From the NCBI RefSeq assembly GCF_024105635.1, contig NZ_WYDQ01000001.1, forward strand, positions 2,294,001 to 2,358,000: 64,000 nt of DNA. The letters run 5' to 3'. Positions 17,038 through 26,429 of the stretch are shown here, in pieces. Positions within the stretch are counted from its first letter, which is position 1. Every line of letters begins with the position of its first letter. A model generated the notes under the pieces. It was given only the letters and a program-made list of their open reading frames with translations. It ran no database searches and was not told the DNA's origin. A program made the position numbers and the translations under genes. This DNA is from Oceanicola sp. 502str15. Its GTDB lineage: Bacteria > Pseudomonadota > Alphaproteobacteria > Rhodobacterales > Rhodobacteraceae.

Positions 17038-17844
17038 ATGCACGAAACAGAACGCCACAGGATCATTCTTTCCGCTGTCCAGGATCGCCCGATGGTGACG
17101 GTGGCAGACCTGTGCAATCTGACCGAAGCGTCCGAAGCCACGATCCGCCGCGATGTCGCCGCGCTGCACATGCAGAAAAAGCTGCGCCGGGTGCGGGGCG
17201 GGGCCGAGGCGATCAGCCCGCCGCAGTTCGTCGGCCTCGCAGGGCGGCCGTTTTCCGTCAACCAGACCATGCAGGGCGGGCAAAAGCAGGCCATCGCCCG
17301 CGCCGCGGCCGACCTCTGCGACGATGGCGACTCGATCATCATCAACGGCGGCACGACGACCTTCCAGATGGTGCATCCGCTGGCCTCGCGCCGCTGCCAG
17401 ATCTTCACCAACAGCTTTCCCATCGCCGAGCACCTGCTGAAGCACTCCAAGAACACCATCATGCTCTCCGGCGGGGCGATCTATCGCGAGCAGAACATCA
17501 TCCTCAGCCCATTCGACAATGACGTGACCCGCAACTTCTACGCGCGCCGCATGTTCATGGGCGCCCAGGGGCTGGGCCCCATCGGGCTGATGGAGGCCGA
17601 CCCGCTGCTGATCCAGGCCGAACAGAAGCTGATCGGTCAGGCCGACGAGCTGGTGGTTCTGGTCGACAGCACGAAGTTCGAGAACCGCTCCAGCCTGGTG
17701 CTCTGCCCGCTGGCCCGAATCGACACGGTGATCACCGACGAGGGCATCACCGACAAGGCCGCCGCCATGCTGGAGGCAGCCGACGTAAAGCTGATCGTCG
17801 CGCAATCGGGCGCGGCGCAGAACGCGGAAGAAGCGGCCTCATAG
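17038..17844 (+). CDS. rhaR: DeoR family rhamnose regulator
   Basis: A 268-residue DeoR/GlpR-type regulator. ATG at 17038 is preceded by AAGGGAGGACGTC; the open frame extends 60 nt upstream but would run into the operator array. The N-terminal winged helix (HRIILSAVQDRPMVTVADLCNLTEASEATIRRDVAAL) carries the DeoR recognition element T-x-R-R-D, and the C-terminal sugar-phosphate-binding domain has GTTTFQMV, the SNSFPI-like TNSFPIAEHL and VLVDSTKFE. In the rhizobial homologue, RhaR represses both divergent transcripts. It heads the rhaRSTPQMK transcript, so it is probably autoregulated. Confidence 0.93.
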   Translation: MHETERHRIILSAVQDRPMVTVADLCNLTEASEATIRRDVAALHMQKKLRRVRGGAEAISPPQFVGLAGRPFSVNQTMQGGQKQAIARAAADLCDDGDSIIINGGTTTFQMVHPLASRRCQIFTNSFPIAEHLLKHSKNTIMLSGGAIYREQNIILSPFDNDVTRNFYARRMFMGAQGLGPIGLMEADPLLIQAEQKLIGQADELVVLVDSTKFENRSSLVLCPLARIDTVITDEGITDKAAAMLEAADVKLIVAQSGAAQNAEEAAS

Positions 17845-17883
17845 ACCGGCCTCACATTTCGTTTTTCAAGGGAGGAAACCTAA

Positions 17884-18885
17884 ATGAAACGACGTCATTT
17901 CACCAAACTTGCCATGGGCCTTACCCTCGGCGCATCGCTCATGGGCACCTCGGCCATGGCGCAGGACAACATGCGCATCGCGCTTGTGGTCAAGGCCCTG
18001 GGCATCGGCTTTTTCGAGGCCGCTCACAAGGGTGCCGAGGAGGCTGCCGCCGAGCTGGGCAATGTGGAGATCATCTACACCGGCCCGACCGATACCACCG
18101 CCGAAGGCCAAATCGAGGTCATCAACTCGCTGATCGCCCAGGGTGTCGACGCGATTGCCGTGTCCTCCAATGACACCGACGCGCTGGTGCCAACCCTGAA
18201 GAAAGCGATGCAGCGCGGAATCACCGTGATCTCGTGGGATTCCGGCGTGGCCGAAGAAGGCCGCCAGATGCACCTCAACCCCTCGTCCAACGCGCTGATC
18301 GGCAACATGATCATCAAGCTGGCAGCCGATCAGCTGCCCGACGGCGGCCAGGTTGCCCTGCTGTCGGCCACCACCACCTCGACCAACCAGAACATCTGGA
18401 TCGAGGAGATGACCAAGGTGATGGGCGACTATCCCGGCATCGAAGTGGTCTCGACCGTCTATGGCGACGATCTGGCCGACAAGTCCTATCGCGAAGCTCA
18501 GGGCCTCATGCAGTCCTATCCCGATCTCGACGCCATCATCGCGCCGACTTCGGTGGGCATCGTGGCCGCCGCGCAGGCGGTCGAGGATGCGGGCAAGATC
18601 GGGCAGGTCAACGTGACCGGCCTCGGCCTGCCGTCCGAAATGGCCGGTGCCATCGAAAGCGGTGCCTCCAAGAGCTTCGCCATCTGGAACCCGATCGACC
18701 TCGGCTATTCGGCAGCGATGATCGCCCATGCCCTGGCCTCCGAAGAGGCAACAGCAGAGCCCGGCGCCGAAATCTCCATCGGGCGCATGGGCACCATCAC
18801 GCTGGACGAGACGAACTCCGCCGCCATGGCAGATCCCTTCGTCTACGACAGCTCGAACATCGACGAGTTCAAGTCGATCTTCTGA
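17884..18885 (+). CDS. rhaS: Rhamnose ABC transporter substrate-binding protein
   Basis: A 333-residue periplasmic binding protein of the ribose/autoinducer-2 type (type 1 fold). The leader MKRRHFTKLAMGLTLG has a twin-arginine pattern (RRHFTK) and ends AMA-Q. Fold markers are GIGFFEAAHKGAEEAAAEL, the hinge segment GVDAIAVSSNDTDALVPTLKKA, and SWDSGVAEEGR. GGGAGGAAACCTAA precedes the ATG. It lies 39 nt after rhaR and is separated from rhaT by a hairpin that may leave the binding protein in excess. It captures rhamnose for RhaTPQ. Confidence 0.95.
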   Translation: MKRRHFTKLAMGLTLGASLMGTSAMAQDNMRIALVVKALGIGFFEAAHKGAEEAAAELGNVEIIYTGPTDTTAEGQIEVINSLIAQGVDAIAVSSNDTDALVPTLKKAMQRGITVISWDSGVAEEGRQMHLNPSSNALIGNMIIKLAADQLPDGGQVALLSATTTSTNQNIWIEEMTKVMGDYPGIEVVSTVYGDDLADKSYREAQGLMQSYPDLDAIIAPTSVGIVAAAQAVEDAGKIGQVNVTGLGLPSEMAGAIESGASKSFAIWNPIDLGYSAAMIAHALASEEATAEPGAEISIGRMGTITLDETNSAAMADPFVYDSSNIDEFKSIF

Positions 18886-18911
18886 TCCCGCCGCGCTTCG
18901 GCGCGCCGATG

Positions 18912-18937
18912 GGCCGGGGGGCACTGTCCTCCCGGCC
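18912..18937 (+). other. Stem-loop between rhaS and rhaT
   Basis: GGCCGGG (18912-18918) pairs perfectly with CCCGGCC (18931-18937), and two further inner G-C pairs bracket a CACTGT loop. There is no T-run, so it is unlikely to be a full terminator. Its place just after a binding-protein gene fits mRNA stabilisation or partial termination favouring rhaS over the membrane components. A weaker CGCGC-TTCG-GCGCG hairpin lies immediately before it. Confidence 0.5.
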
Positions 18938-18976
18938 ACCCACCAGACTTTCCTGAAACCGTAGAGGGCTGATCAC

Positions 18977-20503
18977 ATGCTGATGCAGACTGAAGCCGAG
19001 TCTCCCGCCCCGGCGGCGGCGCAGCCGGCCATGGCCCTCGACGGCATCACCAAGACATTTCCGGGCGTCAAGGCGCTGGATGGCGTTTCGCTCCGGCTCT
19101 ACCCAGGCCAGGTGACGGCGCTGATCGGCGAAAACGGCGCCGGCAAATCCACCGTGGTCAAGACCCTGACCGGCATCTACCAACCCGACGACGGCCAGAT
19201 CCTCGTCGATGGCGTGCCCACCCGATTTGCGACGGCGCAGGACGCCGCGAAGGCCGGGATCACCGCGATCCACCAAGAAACCGTGCTGTTCGATGAGCTC
19301 TCGGTTGCCGAGAACATCTTTCTGGGGCACGCGCCGCGCGGGCGCTTCGGCCTCATCGACTGGGCCACCATGGAAGCCCGCGCCACCGAGATCCTGCGCG
19401 GCATCGGCGCCGAGATCGACCCCGCCCACAAGCTGCGCGACCTCGGGATCGCCAACAAGCACCTCGTCGCCATCGCCCGCGCGCTCTCGGTCGATGCCCG
19501 TGTCGTCATCATGGACGAACCGACCGCCGCGCTCTCGCACAAGGAGATCGAGGAGCTGTACGAGCTGGTCGAGAAGCTGAAGGCGCAGGGCAAGGCAATC
19601 CTCTTCATCAGCCACAAGTTCGACGAGATCTTCCGCATCGCCGACCGCTACACCGTGTTCCGCGACGGTCAGTTCATCGGTGACGGGCTGATCTCGGAGA
19701 TCGACGAGGCGGCGCTGGTGAAGATGATGGTGGGCCGCGACGTGAGCCAGGTCTTCCCCGACCGGCGGAGCGCCCCGGGCGCGGAGGTGCTTCAGGTGGT
19801 GGGCTACTGCCACCCGACCGAGTTCGACGACATCGGCTTTTCGCTGAAACGCGGCGAAATTCTTGGCTTTTACGGGCTGGTGGGTGCCGGGCGCTCGGAG
19901 TTCATGCAGGCGCTCTTCGGCATCACCCGCCCCTCGAAGGGCGTGACGAAGGTTGAAGGGCGCCTCACCGTGATCCGCTCGCCCGCCGAGGCCATCGCGC
20001 AGGGCATCGTCTACGTGCCCGAAGACCGCGGCAAGCAGGGCGCGATCACCGCCTTGCCGATCTTCCAGAACGTCACCCTGCCCTCGATCGGGCGCACCTC
20101 GCGCCGCGGGTTCCTGCAACTTGCCGAAGAGTTTAAGCTGGCCCGCGAATACACCGACCGGCTCGACCTGCGCGCCGCTTCGCTCGATACCGATGTCGGC
20201 AACCTCTCGGGCGGCAACCAGCAGAAGGTGGTGATCGCCAAGTGGCTGGCCACGCAGCCCAAGGTCATCATTCTCGACGAGCCGACCAAGGGCATCGACA
20301 TCGGCTCCAAGGCCGCGGTGCACGAATTCATGGCCGAGCTGGCTGCCGAAGGGCTGGCCGTCATCATGGTCAGCTCCGAGATACCCGAGATCCTCGGAAT
20401 GTCCGACCGCGTCCTCGTGATGCGCGAAGGCCGGATGGTGGCGGAGCTGGCCGGCGATGACCTGACCCCCGAAACGCTTGTCCGCCACGCGGCGGGGATT
20501 TGA
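18977..20503 (+). CDS. rhaT: Rhamnose ABC transporter ATP-binding protein (two ABC domains)
   Basis: A 508-residue sugar-type ABC ATPase with tandem nucleotide-binding domains like RbsA. Domain 1 has Walker A GENGAGKST, Walker B VVIMDEPTAAL and H-loop FISHKF. Domain 2 has the degenerate loop GLVGAGRSE, signature LSGGNQQKV and Walker B VIILDEPTKGID. Domain 1 lacks a canonical LSGGQ signature, reading LGIANKHLVAIARAL instead, as commonly seen in this group. It energises rhamnose uptake through RhaP and RhaQ. Its stop lies 7 nt before rhaP. Confidence 0.95.
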   Translation: MLMQTEAESPAPAAAQPAMALDGITKTFPGVKALDGVSLRLYPGQVTALIGENGAGKSTVVKTLTGIYQPDDGQILVDGVPTRFATAQDAAKAGITAIHQETVLFDELSVAENIFLGHAPRGRFGLIDWATMEARATEILRGIGAEIDPAHKLRDLGIANKHLVAIARALSVDARVVIMDEPTAALSHKEIEELYELVEKLKAQGKAILFISHKFDEIFRIADRYTVFRDGQFIGDGLISEIDEAALVKMMVGRDVSQVFPDRRSAPGAEVLQVVGYCHPTEFDDIGFSLKRGEILGFYGLVGAGRSEFMQALFGITRPSKGVTKVEGRLTVIRSPAEAIAQGIVYVPEDRGKQGAITALPIFQNVTLPSIGRTSRRGFLQLAEEFKLAREYTDRLDLRAASLDTDVGNLSGGNQQKVVIAKWLATQPKVIILDEPTKGIDIGSKAAVHEFMAELAAEGLAVIMVSSEIPEILGMSDRVLVMREGRMVAELAGDDLTPETLVRHAAGI

Positions 20504-20510
20504 GGACGCA

Positions 20511-21494
20511 ATGCTGCAACGATTGATCACCTCCCGCGAGGTGCTGCTGCTCGGGGCCATCGCAGTGCTGCTGGCGCTGATCGCCACCCGGTTTCCGGCC
20601 TTTGTTGCGCCGTCCAATCTGGCCGATGTGTTCAACGACACCTCGCCCCTGATCCTGCTGGCCATCGGCCAGATGATCGTGATCCTGACCAAGTGCATCG
20701 ACCTCTCCGTCGCCGCCAACCTCGCGCTGACCGGCATGGTGGTCTCCATGCTCAACCTCGCCTTTCCCGGTGTGCCGGTGGCGGTGATCCTGCTGGTCGC
20801 GGTGGTGCTCGGCGCCCTGATGGGCGCGTTCAACGGCATTCTTGTGTGGAAGCTCGACATTCCGCCCATCGTGGTGACGCTCGGGACGATGACCATCTAT
20901 CGCGGCATCATCTTCCTGATTTCCGACGGAAAATGGGTGAACAGCCACGAGATGAGCGCCGCCTTCAAGGCCTTTCCGCGCTTCGAATTCCTCGGCCTGC
21001 CGATGCTGAGCTGGACCGCCATCCTTGTCGTTCTCGTCTTCACCATCGTCATGTCGCGCACCACGCTGGGCCGGGCGGCCTATGCGGTGGGCGGCAACCC
21101 CCATGCGGCGACCTATACCGGCATCGACGTGGGGCGCACGCAGTTCTGGGCCTTCACCATTTCGGGCGCGCTCGCCGGGTTGACGGGATACCTCTGGGTT
21201 TCGCGCTACGCGGTGGCCTATGTCGACATCGCCGGCGGCTTCGAGCTCGACGTGGTCGCCGCCTGCGTCATCGGCGGCATCTCCATCGCCGGTGGCATCG
21301 GATCGGTCGGCGGGGCGCTGCTGGGCGCGCTGTTTCTCGGCGTCATCAAGAACGCCCTGCCGGTGATCAACGTCTCTCCCTTCTGGCAACTCGCCATCTC
21401 GGGTGGTGCGATCATCATCGCGGTCGCCGTCAACGCGCGGGCCTCGCGCACCAAGGGCAGGATCATCCTCAAATCAGCGGAGCACGCGGCGTGA
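20511..21494 (+). CDS. rhaP: Rhamnose ABC transporter permease
   Basis: A 327-residue RbsC-type permease with 8-10 hydrophobic segments. It carries the family ATPase-contact region ([27 protein letters not shown], the EAA-like loop) and [21 protein letters not shown] near the third helix. ATG at 20511 follows TGAGGACGCA; the in-frame ATG further upstream lies within rhaT and is rejected. The last codons overlap the GTG start of rhaQ by 4 nt. RhaP and RhaQ form the membrane heterodimer for rhamnose. Confidence 0.94.
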   Translation: MLQRLITSREVLLLGAIAVLLALIATRFPAFVAPSNLADVFNDTSPLILLAIGQMIVILTKCIDLSVAANLALTGMVVSMLNLAFPGVPVAVILLVAVVLGALMGAFNGILVWKLDIPPIVVTLGTMTIYRGIIFLISDGKWVNSHEMSAAFKAFPRFEFLGLPMLSWTAILVVLVFTIVMSRTTLGRAAYAVGGNPHAATYTGIDVGRTQFWAFTISGALAGLTGYLWVSRYAVAYVDIAGGFELDVVAACVIGGISIAGGIGSVGGALLGALFLGVIKNALPVINVSPFWQLAISGGAIIIAVAVNARASRTKGRIILKSAEHAA

Positions 21495-22477
21495 CCGATA
21501 CGACCCGTTTCATTCCCGACCGGCTGCAATCACCGTTCCAGAAGCGCCTGAAAAGCTGGGAATCCCTGCTGCTGCTCGTGGCCATCGCAATCTTCTTTGC
21601 CAACAGCATGGCCTCGCCCTATTTCCTCGACGCCTGGAACCTCTCGGACGCCACCTTCAACTTCACCGAGAAGGCGATGATCGCCTTTGCCATGGCGCTG
21701 CTGATCATCTCCGGCGAGATCGACCTGTCGGTGGCTGCAATCATCGCGCTGGCCTCCACCGCGATGGGTGCGGCGGTGCAGATGGGAGCGGGAACGCCGG
21801 TACTGATCCTCGTCGGCCTCGGCACCGGCCTGCTCTGCGGCGCCTTCAACGGGGTGCTGGTCACGCGGCTCGGCCTGCCCTCCATCGTCGTGACCATCGG
21901 CACCATGAGCCTGTTTCGCGGCATCTCCTACATCGTGCTGGGCGATCAGGCCTTCACCGGCTACCCGTCCGATTTCGCCTTCTTCGGGCAGGGCTACGTC
22001 TTCTGGGTCATCACCTTCGAGCTGGTGCTCTTCGCCATCATCGCGGCGATCTACGGCGTGATCCTGCACACGACCAACTTCGGCCGCGCCGTCTACGCCA
22101 TCGGAAACAACCCCACCGGGGCGCTGTTTTCCGGCATCCGGGTGGCGCGGGTGAAGTTCATCCTCTTCCTGCTCACCGGGCTGATGTCGGGCGTCGCGGC
22201 CATCTGCCTGACCTCGCGCCTCGGCTCGACCCGCCCCTCCATCGCCACCGGCTGGGAGCTGGAAGTCGTCACCATGGTCGTGCTCGGCGGCGTCAACATC
22301 CTCGGCGGCTCGGGCACCATCCCGGGGGTGGTCATCGCCGCCTTCGTGATGGGGCTGGTGACCTTCGGGCTCGGGCTGCTCAACGTACCGGGCATCGTCA
22401 TGTCCATCGTCATCGGCGCGCTCCTGATCGGGGTCATCGCCCTGCCCCGCCTCTGGAAAATGTGGCAGGCCCGCTGA
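21491..22477 (+). CDS. rhaQ: Rhamnose ABC transporter permease, second subunit
   Basis: A 328-residue RbsC-type permease paralogous to RhaP. The start is GTG at 21491, overlapping the rhaP stop (GTGA); the frame is open far upstream, but that sequence is rhaP in another frame. Family landmarks are [44 protein letters not shown] and the cytoplasmic loop [23 protein letters not shown]. Its stop shares bases with the rhaM start (TGATG). It forms the second half of the rhamnose channel. Confidence 0.94.
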   Translation: MTDTTRFIPDRLQSPFQKRLKSWESLLLLVAIAIFFANSMASPYFLDAWNLSDATFNFTEKAMIAFAMALLIISGEIDLSVAAIIALASTAMGAAVQMGAGTPVLILVGLGTGLLCGAFNGVLVTRLGLPSIVVTIGTMSLFRGISYIVLGDQAFTGYPSDFAFFGQGYVFWVITFELVLFAIIAAIYGVILHTTNFGRAVYAIGNNPTGALFSGIRVARVKFILFLLTGLMSGVAAICLTSRLGSTRPSIATGWELEVVTMVVLGGVNILGGSGTIPGVVIAAFVMGLVTFGLGLLNVPGIVMSIVIGALLIGVIALPRLWKMWQAR

Positions 22478-22791
22478 TGGAAAAATACGCCTTCAAGATG
22501 CGGCTCAATCCGGGCTGCGAAGAGGAATACCGCAAGCGCCATGACGCGATCTGGCCCGAACTGGTGGCGCTGCTGAAAGAGGCCGGCGTGTCCGACTACT
22601 CCATCCACCTCGACCGCGAGACCGGCCTGCTCTTCGGCGTGCTCTGGCGCCGCGACGACCACGGGATGGCCGCCCTGCCCGAGCACCCGGTGATGCAGAA
22701 ATGGTGGGCCCACATGGCCGACATCATGGAGACCCGGCCCGACAACGAGCCGGTGGCGCTTGCGCTGGAAGCCGTCTTTCACATGCCATGA
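22477..22791 (+). CDS. rhaM: L-rhamnose mutarotase
   Basis: A 104-residue protein, exactly the size of the RhaM/RhaU family. It interconverts alpha and beta anomers of L-rhamnose in the cytoplasm, feeding the isomerase. Signatures are [24 protein letters not shown] at the N-terminus (with the catalytic His in KRHDAIWPE), [18 protein letters not shown] and the [12 protein letters not shown] segment with its tryptophan pair. ATG overlaps the rhaQ stop by 1 nt, and its own stop overlaps the kinase start by 4 nt. In rhizobia the same gene is named rhaU. Confidence 0.95.
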   Translation: MEKYAFKMRLNPGCEEEYRKRHDAIWPELVALLKEAGVSDYSIHLDRETGLLFGVLWRRDDHGMAALPEHPVMQKWWAHMADIMETRPDNEPVALALEAVFHMP

Positions 22792-24155
22792 GCCACGTCG
22801 CCGTCATCGACATCGGCAAGACCAATGCCAAGCTCGCGCTGGTCGATCTGTCGGACCTCACCGAGCTCACCGTCATCACCCGCCCCAACACCGTCCTCCC
22901 CGGCCCGCCCTATCCGCAGTTCGACGTGGAGGGACACTGGGCCTTTCTGCTCGAGGGGCTGGCCCGATTTCACGCCGAGCATGGCGTCGATGCAATCTCG
23001 ATCACCACCCACGGCGCCTGCGCGGCCCTCCTCGACGCCGCGGGCAATCTCGCCGCGCCGATCCTCGACTACGAGTTCAACGGCCCCGACGATATGGCGG
23101 CCGAATATGATGCCCTCCGCCCACCCTTCGACGAGACCGGCTCCCCCAAGCTCGCTGGGGGGCTGAATGTCGGCGCACAGCTCTTCTGGCAATTTGCGCG
23201 TGACCCAGACCTGAAGGCCCGCACCAGCACCATCGTCACCTACCCCCAGTACTGGGCCCACCGCCTGACCGGCATCGCTGCCACCGATGTGACCTCGCTC
23301 GGCTGCCACACCGACCTGTGGAACCCGCACAAGGGGCAGTTCTCCTCTCTGGTCGACCGGCTCGGTATTGCCGCCAAAATCGCTCCGGCCCGCCGCTCCG
23401 CAGAGGTGCTGGGCACCATCCTGCCGGACATCGCCGCACGCACCGGGCTTGCCCCCGAAACGCCCGTGACCTGCGGCATCCATGACAGCAACGCCTCCCT
23501 GCTCCCCCATATCCTAGCGCAGGAACCGCCCTTCTCCGTGGTTTCCAGCGGCACATGGACCGTCGCGATGTCGGTCGGCGGCCAATCCCTGCCGCTCGAC
23601 CCCGGCAAGGACGTGCTGATCAACGTCAGCGCCCATGGCACAGCCGTTCCCTCCGCCCGCTTCATGGGCGGGCGCGAGCACGATCTGGCCACCGGCGGCC
23701 CCTACCCCGAGGCAACCGATGCCGCGATTTCCGCGGTGCTCGACGCAGGCATCATGCTCCTGCCCGCCGTCGTCCCCGAAACCGGCCCCTATCGCGGCTG
23801 CACCGCCCGCTGGATCGGCCCCGAACCCGTCGTCGGCAGCGCCGAACGCGGCGTTGCGGTGTCCTTCTACCTCGCGCTGGTAACCCGCCACTGCCTCGAC
23901 CTGATCGGCCATCGCGGCACCATCATCCTCGAGGGCCCCTTCGCCAAGAGCCGCCCCTACGTGAGGATGCTCTCCGCCGCCACAGGCTGCCCCGTTCGCC
24001 CCACGATCAGCGCCACCGGCACCAGCACGGGCGCAGCCCTGCTGGTCAAACGCCCCGCCGATCGTCCGAGCGCGGTACACAAGCCGCCTGCACCGGACCC
24101 GGCAGACGACAGGCTGACGGCCTATGCGAAACGCTGGTCCGAAGCCTGCCCCTGA
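22788..24155 (+). CDS. rhaK: FGGY-family kinase, rhamnulokinase
   Basis: A 455-residue sugar kinase phosphorylating L-rhamnulose (or, as proposed for rhizobia, acting on rhamnose) in the cytoplasm. It has the phosphate-1 motif [15 protein letters not shown] at residues 5-19, the catalytic Asp in [12 protein letters not shown] and the adenosine-region motif [16 protein letters not shown] at 22788 overlaps the rhaM stop (ATGA). It is the last gene of the transport-kinase transcript, as in rhizobia, where RhaK is also needed for transporter activity. The C-terminal tail is rich in Pro/Asp and probably unstructured. Confidence 0.9.
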   Translation: MSHVAVIDIGKTNAKLALVDLSDLTELTVITRPNTVLPGPPYPQFDVEGHWAFLLEGLARFHAEHGVDAISITTHGACAALLDAAGNLAAPILDYEFNGPDDMAAEYDALRPPFDETGSPKLAGGLNVGAQLFWQFARDPDLKARTSTIVTYPQYWAHRLTGIAATDVTSLGCHTDLWNPHKGQFSSLVDRLGIAAKIAPARRSAEVLGTILPDIAARTGLAPETPVTCGIHDSNASLLPHILAQEPPFSVVSSGTWTVAMSVGGQSLPLDPGKDVLINVSAHGTAVPSARFMGGREHDLATGGPYPEATDAAISAVLDAGIMLLPAVVPETGPYRGCTARWIGPEPVVGSAERGVAVSFYLALVTRHCLDLIGHRGTIILEGPFAKSRPYVRMLSAATGCPVRPTISATGTSTGAALLVKRPADRPSAVHKPPAPDPADDRLTAYAKRWSEACP

Positions 24156-24224
24156 ACCACCCCAGCGCTCCGGGAGCAGTGCGAAACGTTCCACCACGCC
24201 ACAGCCGCGCGGCCCAGCCGCAGT

Positions 24225-25160
24225 TCAGCCCCGCTCCACCATCTGCGCATCCCATACCCCCGAGGCCACCGCCTGTCGCACGTGCGACAGCAGGGTCTCC
24301 CGAATAGCCTCCGACGCATAGGTCGAGGGGCGAGAGGCAAGACGGCAGATGTGCAGCGTGCGCGAAAGTTCCGGACTCACGATCGGACGGGCCGTGACCG
24401 TTCCCCTGTCGAGCTGGTCCTGCATGAAGAGCCGGGTGCCGATGACGCAGCCAAGGCCCGCCTCCAGCGAGCCCGCGATGGCCTGCACCGAGTTCATCTG
24501 AAGCACCGCGCGGGCCTCGATCTTCTTCAGCAGCGCCGTGTCATCCATGATGGCGCGGGCCGAGATCCCCTGACGCAACAGGATGATCGGCAGCTCCAGA
24601 AGCTCGCTGAAGGTGATCGGCTCGCGGGTTTCGCCGATGATCTCGGGCCGCCCGATGCAGACCATGCGCTCTTCCAGCACCGGCTCGGCATTGAAGATCG
24701 CATCCTCCGGCGGATTGTAGATCAGCGCCATGTCGATGTCGGAGGCCAGAAGATGCGGCAGGGCCGCCCCCGAGAGGCTCTCGGTCAGGGCCAGCTGCAC
24801 CGCCGGAAAATCGCGCACGACCTGCGAGATGAAGGGCACACCCACAGCCTTCACCGCCGAGAAGGACATGCCGACCGAGACCGGCCCCGACACCTTGTCG
24901 GCCTTGTCCGCCATATCGGCCTCCGCCGAAGTCATGGCCTTCAGGATGAGCCGGGCATGGTCATAAAGCCGCCGTCCCGCCGCCGTCGGCTCCATGCCGC
25001 GCGGTTTGCGCTCGAACAGGGCCTGCCCGAACCGCCCTTCCAGCTGTGCAAGGTGATGGCTCAGGGCAGAGGCCGCCACGTTGAGATGCGTGGAGGCGCG
25101 CGACAGCGAGCCGTGTTCGCAGATCGCCGCGAAGTATTGAAGCTGGCGCGTGTCGAGCAT
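24225..25160 (-). CDS. LysR family transcriptional regulator
   Basis: A 311-residue LysR-type protein with HTH LQYFAAICEHGSLSRASTHLNVAASALSHHLAQLE followed by ALFERKPRGMEPTAAG, and a standard effector domain (SVGMSFSAVKAVGVPF, VCIGRPE). It converges on rhaK and is divergent from the CoA-transferase operon, which it probably regulates. Its ATG lies inside the inverted repeat 25158-25176, suggesting autorepression. The PRGM-x-x-TAAG linker resembles that of the LysR gene at 6893. Confidence 0.9.
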   Translation of the reverse strand: MLDTRQLQYFAAICEHGSLSRASTHLNVAASALSHHLAQLEGRFGQALFERKPRGMEPTAAGRRLYDHARLILKAMTSAEADMADKADKVSGPVSVGMSFSAVKAVGVPFISQVVRDFPAVQLALTESLSGAALPHLLASDIDMALIYNPPEDAIFNAEPVLEERMVCIGRPEIIGETREPITFSELLELPIILLRQGISARAIMDDTALLKKIEARAVLQMNSVQAIAGSLEAGLGCVIGTRLFMQDQLDRGTVTARPIVSPELSRTLHICRLASRPSTYASEAIRETLLSHVRQAVASGVWDAQMVERG

Positions 25161-25176
25161 TCTGGTTTCCAGAAAG
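25158..25176. promoter_or_regulatory. LysR-type box overlapping the LysR start codon
   Basis: CATTCTGGTTTCCAGAAAG contains TTCTGG-TTT-CCAGAA, a perfect inverted repeat. Its first three bases are the complement of the LysR ATG. A TATAAT hexamer at 25192-25197 lies between it and the CoA-transferase gene at 25245, the likely promoter element. The site resembles the one at 7830-7848. Confidence 0.5.
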
Positions 25177-25244
25177 ATAAGGTCGAAACATTATAATATT
25201 CCGTGAGGTGCCGCTTGGCTATCCTCCGAGTCGGGAGGACCACC

Positions 25245-26429
25245 ATGACTGAAGACCTCAGGCCGCTGGCCGGGCTGCGCGTTGTCGAGATGACCCATAT
25301 GATCATGGGCCCATCCTGCGGCATGTTCCTTGGCCTGCTGGGGGCCGAGGTCATCAAGGTCGAACCCCCCGAGGGCGACAAGACCCGCGCCCTCACCGGC
25401 ATGGGCCGGGGCTTCTACCCCACGTTCAACCGCGGCAAGAAGAGCATCACGCTCGATCTGAAGTCCGAGGCCGGCAAGGCCGCGCTGCACCGGCTGCTGG
25501 ACGGCGCGGATATTTTTGTGGAGAACTTCCGCGACCAGTCGCTTGCCAAAATGGGCTTTGCGCCCGAGGTGCTGCGCGCCCGCTACCCCGAGCTGATCGT
25601 CTCCTCGCTCAAGGGCTTCCTGAAAGGCCCCTACGAGAACCGCACCGCGATGGACGAGGTCGTGCAGATGATGACCGGCATGGCCTATATGACCGGCCCG
25701 ACGGGGCGCCCGCTGCGCATCGGCTCCTCTGCCAATGACATCATGGGCGGCCTCTTCGGCGCCTTCGCGGTGCTCGCCGCCCTGCTCCAGCGCGGCAAGG
25801 ACGGCAAGGGCCGCACCCTGCGCACCGGCCTCTTCGAGAACTGCCTGTTCCTCGTCGCCCAGCACATGGTGCAGTTCGACATCGAGGGCCGCGAGGCCCC
25901 GCCGATGCCCGAGCGCGAATTTTCATGGCCGGTCTACGACATCTTCGAAACCGCCGACTCCCGCCAGATCTTCATCGGCGCGGTGACCGAAGGCCAATGG
26001 GTGACGCTCTGCAACATCCTCGGGCTGGAAACCCTGCGCGACGATCCCCGCCTGCAAAAGCGGATGGACCAGATCGAAGCTCGCGACTGGACCATCCCGA
26101 TCGTGGCCGAGGCCGTCCGCGCCCGCGCGTTCGACGAGTTGCTGACAGCCTTCGAGCCCGCCGGCATCCCCTTCTCGCCCATCCATCGCCCCGCCGAAAT
26201 GTATGACGACCCGCATGTCACCCGCCCCGGCGGCCTCTTCACCTCCCGCCTGCCCGAAGGCGAAACCTACCGCGCCCCAATCATGCCCTTCGAGATCGAC
26301 GGCAAGCCGCTGCACGGCGACACGCTGGATATCGCCGCAATCGGTGACGACACCCACGCCGTGCTGGCGGCGGCAGGCCTGAGCGACGAGGAGATCGCAG
26401 AGGCCAGCGGCATGGGAGCAACGGCATGA
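25245..26429 (+). CDS. CaiB/BaiF family (class III) CoA-transferase
   Basis: A 394-residue protein. ATG at 25245 is preceded by CGGGAGGACCACC. Family III CoA-transferase signatures are GLRVVEMTHMIMGPSCGMFLGLLGAEVIKVE at the N-terminus, FNRGKKSITLDLKSEAGK, and the segment with the catalytic aspartate (SSANDIMGGLFGAFAVLAALLQR). It moves CoA between acyl groups; the next gene encodes an HMG-CoA-lyase-type enzyme overlapping by 4 nt, so it probably activates a 3-hydroxy-3-methyl diacid (HMG or citramalate) for cleavage. The donor would likely be succinyl-CoA or acetyl-CoA. The acid is inferred from context. Confidence 0.92.
   Translation: MTEDLRPLAGLRVVEMTHMIMGPSCGMFLGLLGAEVIKVEPPEGDKTRALTGMGRGFYPTFNRGKKSITLDLKSEAGKAALHRLLDGADIFVENFRDQSLAKMGFAPEVLRARYPELIVSSLKGFLKGPYENRTAMDEVVQMMTGMAYMTGPTGRPLRIGSSANDIMGGLFGAFAVLAALLQRGKDGKGRTLRTGLFENCLFLVAQHMVQFDIEGREAPPMPEREFSWPVYDIFETADSRQIFIGAVTEGQWVTLCNILGLETLRDDPRLQKRMDQIEARDWTIPIVAEAVRARAFDELLTAFEPAGIPFSPIHRPAEMYDDPHVTRPGGLFTSRLPEGETYRAPIMPFEIDGKPLHGDTLDIAAIGDDTHAVLAAAGLSDEEIAEASGMGATA

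Noticed and set aside
18869..20896. Long minus-strand open frame opposite rhaT and rhaP
   Set aside because: It is a shadow of the ABC ATPase and permease; it has no ribosome-binding site or recognisable domain.
20693..21490. Possible N-terminal extension of rhaQ
   Set aside because: The frame is open upstream, but it lies over rhaP in another frame. The GTG at 21491 overlaps the rhaP stop and starts a normal-length permease.
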